The notes under the pieces were generated by a model, which was given only the letters and a program-made list of their open reading frames with translations, was not told the origin of the DNA and did no database searches. 22,840 nucleotides of DNA, taken from positions 1-22,840 of the IMG/VR virus record IMGVR_UViG_3300021957_000330. One strand, written 5' to 3'. Below, in pieces: positions 20,941 to 22,840 of this stretch. The stretch's first letter is position 1; every line of letters begins with the position of its first letter. The DNA is from a virus. The position numbers were made by a program, and so were the translations under genes.

Positions 20941-20969
20941 ATTATATCATATTTTTAGCATCTTGTACA
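20941..20969 (-). promoter_or_regulatory. Promoter of gene 55
   Basis: TGTACA (20964-20969), 17-base spacer, TATAAT (20941-20946), 11 bases before the ATG. It heads the gp55-gp47-gp46 operon. The spacer ends in TGA rather than TGG. Confidence 0.75.
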
Positions 20970-21014
20970 CAACAAAATATATAGAATAAAGTGTTAAAAA
21001 TCAGCACTTTAGGG

Positions 21015-21043
21015 TGTACAACTGCAACAGTATTTGGTATAAT
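21015..21043 (+). promoter_or_regulatory. Plus-strand copy of the phage promoter
   Basis: TGTACA (21015-21020), 17-base spacer ending TGG, TATAAT (21038-21043), all on the plus strand. It points into the 3' end of the 21068-21562 gene, which is on the other strand. No plus-strand gene follows, so it would make antisense RNA. Confidence 0.65.
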
Positions 21044-21067
21044 AATTAAAACCAAACAAGGGAACCA

Positions 21068-21562
21068 TTAGTTATCTTTAAACTTACTTCTCCATTCCTT
21101 ATGAATATCAGATAGAGGTTGATCAAAACCCATTCCCCAATCTTCTTCATAACTATCATTACCTTCTAAACAATCTAGATTATCAACTAGAGGATTAGAT
21201 ATTTGATTTAATACATCATCTATCTCTTCTTCACTAAGATTAAACTTAATTTGTTCTGACAAATAATACTTATGGTAATTAGATTTATAATTCAGTGGTG
21301 TTTCTGATCTAGCTATGATCTTATCTCCGACCAATTGAATAAGTTCATCATCATCAGATTCCAACCATGGAGTTAAATAGCTCTTACCAGTATTTATATC
21401 AGTTCTTAACTCCAGCGCTCCAGCGATGTAGAGAATATTGGTTTGTTCATCACAATCTATTTCTTCAGCCAGTATATAGGAACCATCGACTAATCGATAA
21501 CTCATGATTCCCCAATCGTTCAAATAGTCTTTAAGATCTTCTGATGGTTTAAACTCACTCAT
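21068..21562 (-). CDS. Acidic conserved phage protein, possible Sm-like fold
   Basis: A 164-residue acidic protein. After a short helix, YRLVDGSYILAEEIDCDEQT, NILYIAGALELRT, SYLTPWLESDDDELIQLVGD and KIIARSETPL read as the successive strands of a small beta barrel, similar in rhythm to Sm/Hfq-like domains (about 21-90). A helix and a very acidic tail follow (EEEIDDVLNQISNPLVD). I have seen proteins of this style in marine T4-like phages but know no function. Its ATG overlaps the helicase stop (ATGA), so the two are translated together. A plus-strand promoter just past its stop points antisense into it. Confidence 0.65.
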   Translation of the reverse strand: MSEFKPSEDLKDYLNDWGIMSYRLVDGSYILAEEIDCDEQTNILYIAGALELRTDINTGKSYLTPWLESDDDELIQLVGDKIIARSETPLNYKSNYHKYYLSEQIKFNLSEEEIDDVLNQISNPLVDNLDCLEGNDSYEEDWGMGFDQPLSDIHKEWRSKFKDN

Positions 21563-22840
21563 AACGGAACTTCATGTATTTTATAGTTGAACTTTTCTTT
21601 TGCATAAATTTTGACACGCTCAATAGCATGATTCAACGTGTAGTTCTTTTTCTTCTTCCACGCAAGATCATCAGCTAAATCGTAAATCGTAGTCCCTTGA
21701 CCGTCCTTTGTTTTACGCAGTCCACGACCAATTGATTGAAGAACTCTTATTTGTGATTTTGTTGGAGAGGCAAACATTATATTGTGTAGATTAACAATAT
21801 TTATACCCGTACTAAATGTTCCTACACTCGCAACAATAATTGCGTTCTTTTCCTTTTCTGTAATTGCACGAATTCTTTCACGCTCTTCTGCATTCACCGC
21901 GCCAGAAACAAAGAAGACTTTACGCCCTGTTCCTTTTAGTCTTTCGGTAAACATGTCATACAGCGGCTTACCATGTTTTTGAACCAAGTTATATAGCACT
22001 AGCGAATTACCTTGTTGATCGCACGTAAGATTCACGATAAACCTATTACGCTTTTCATGACTTACAATAAAGTCGATCTCATCTTGGTATTTGAGTCCTT
22101 TGCACTGCTTCTTCAATTCATCAGAGTATTTTAATACTAAACATTGTACTTCAAGCTGTGCTAATGTGTCTGAATCGATTAATTCTTTGGTAGTTGTTAC
22201 CTTATAGATAGGACCGAAGTTTCCTTCTAGCGTCATCTGATTTGCAACAGCATCATCAATAGTGCCAGTAGTACCTATACGAATACCAGCGTTAATCAAT
22301 CGATTCATGATCGTAGTCAAACTCTTCGCCTTAAAGGTATGAGCTTCATCACCCACAACCATACCGTATTGTAAGAACCACGATGCTGGTAATTTAATAG
22401 CACTTTGCCATGTAGTGATTACTACTGAATGCTCAAAGTTAATTTTTTCTTTACCTGAATAAATGCGGTGTACGTCTTCATTCACATCGAATTCGTCGTC
22501 CTTTAGAGAATATTGTTCAAAGTCTTTATACATCTGCTCAACAAGAGACGTAGTAGGTACTACCACCAAAACCTTTTTATCCATCTCATTCTCTAGATAA
22601 TGCCGCATTAGCATATAAATGATAAGAGACTTGCCTGAGCCTGTAGGTGATATTAAAATACACCTGCTGTTTTGTGTGGCGTGTATAAAGGCGTCTTGTT
22701 GGTAATCACGAGGCGAAATGACTTCACCGTTGTTTACGGTAATGACTTGCTCGTCAATAAACTTTTTCAAATCGACTGATTCCTGAAAGTTAACGTTCTT
22801 TAAAGAATCGTCATGTTTAAGTTCATACCCTCGTTCGTAA
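21559..22840 (-). CDS. uvsW: UvsW-type RNA-DNA/DNA helicase, 5' end cut
   Basis: A superfamily 2 helicase homologous to T4 UvsW (503 residues); 426 residues are visible. The frame is open to the window edge, and no ATG is needed at 22770, where the codon is TTG in mid-gene. Motifs in order: SPRDYQQDAF (Q-like), SPTGSGKS (Walker A), VVVPTTSLVEQM (Ia), VVGDEAH (motif II), GTTGTID (III), VFFVSGAVNAEERE (IV), VASVGTFSTGINI (V), and QSIGRGLRK (VI). In T4, UvsW rewinds and branch-migrates stalled forks and unwinds R-loops, switching replication from origin-primed to recombination-dependent. The end KEKFNYKIHEVPL also matches T4. The N-terminal DNA-binding part lies mostly outside. Confidence 0.93.
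   Translation of the reverse strand, partial: YERGYELKHDDSLKNVNFQESVDLKKFIDEQVITVNNGEVISPRDYQQDAFIHATQNSRCILISPTGSGKSLIIYMLMRHYLENEMDKKVLVVVPTTSLVEQMYKDFEQYSLKDDEFDVNEDVHRIYSGKEKINFEHSVVITTWQSAIKLPASWFLQYGMVVGDEAHTFKAKSLTTIMNRLINAGIRIGTTGTIDDAVANQMTLEGNFGPIYKVTTTKELIDSDTLAQLEVQCLVLKYSDELKKQCKGLKYQDEIDFIVSHEKRNRFIVNLTCDQQGNSLVLYNLVQKHGKPLYDMFTERLKGTGRKVFFVSGAVNAEERERIRAITEKEKNAIIVASVGTFSTGINIVNLHNIMFASPTKSQIRVLQSIGRGLRKTKDGQGTTIYDLADDLAWKKKKNYTLNHAIERVKIYAKEKFNYKIHEVPL

Noticed and set aside
21391-21805. TATAAATA boxes at 21391-21398 and 21798-21805, and another at 397-404
   Set aside because: They lie inside coding regions. A few such 8-mers are expected by chance in AT-rich DNA of this length. 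Only the three sites in or at the edge of intergenic gaps before genes were kept.
22760-22770. Start of the UvsW-type helicase at 22770
   Set aside because: The codon is TTG, and the frame continues open to the window edge with sequence resembling the T4 UvsW linker; the gene is simply cut by the window.
1-22840. CRISPR arrays, insertion sequences, rRNA genes, phage integrase
   Set aside because: No regularly spaced repeats, transposase or integrase motifs, or rRNA-like sequence were seen on either strand.

Overview
The window is a piece of a tailed-phage genome of the T4-like myovirus superfamily. Recognisable homologues of T4 gp43, RegA, gp62, gp44, gp45, gp46, gp47, gp55 and UvsW lie on the minus strand in the T4 replication-cluster order. 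Small heat-shock protein, MazG-like and CobS-like genes interspersed among them are typical of marine T4-like phages, such as those of cyanobacteria and SAR11. The host cannot be named from the sequence. Nearly every gene is on the minus strand; the one convincing plus-strand gene is at 2190-2531.

Layout from left to right. Positions 1-2050 form an accessory nuclease island: two HNH endonucleases, a PD-(D/E)xK-like nuclease, two small proteins, a tRNA-Arg(UCU) and a detached copy of that tRNA's 3' end. Positions 2190-3486 hold a plus-strand membrane protein, a tRNA-Ile2(CAU), about 570 bases of non-coding but strongly self-complementary sequence that looks like a large structured RNA made from the minus strand, and a small membrane protein. 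Positions 3500-5470 hold several tiny genes, a GNAT acetyltransferase and palindromic regulatory DNA. Positions 5471-6828 hold a PrimPol-like replication protein and a MazG-type pyrophosphohydrolase. From 6869 to the right edge lies the core cluster: DNA polymerase, a predicted ADP-ribosyltransferase, Hsp20, RegA, clamp loader gp62/gp44, a small conserved protein, clamp gp45, a DUF5664-type dNTP diphosphohydrolase, a CobS-like AAA+ ATPase, a CobT-like VWA/metallopeptidase-like protein, the Rad50/Mre11-like pair gp46/gp47, late sigma gp55, an unrecognised acidic protein and a UvsW-type helicase cut by the window edge.

How the parts work together. gp43, gp45 and gp44/62 form the replication holoenzyme. 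gp46/47 and UvsW drive recombination-dependent replication. gp45 plus gp55 would activate late promoters, and TATAAATA late-promoter candidates lie before regA, hsp20 and the ADP-ribosyltransferase gene. The early or middle genes share a promoter with a TGTACA-like -35, a 17-base spacer usually ending in TGG, and TATAAT. In several of the most important genes the -10 box lies only 7-12 bases from the ATG with no Shine-Dalgarno sequence, which predicts leaderless or nearly leaderless mRNAs. One copy of this promoter is on the plus strand and points antisense into the gene upstream of gp55.

The most interesting candidates are the large structured RNA beside the tRNA, the leaderless promoter design, the CobS/CobT-like ATPase-VWA pair with an HEVSH motif, the late-expressed ADP-ribosyltransferase, and the tRNA-nuclease-tRNA-remnant unit.
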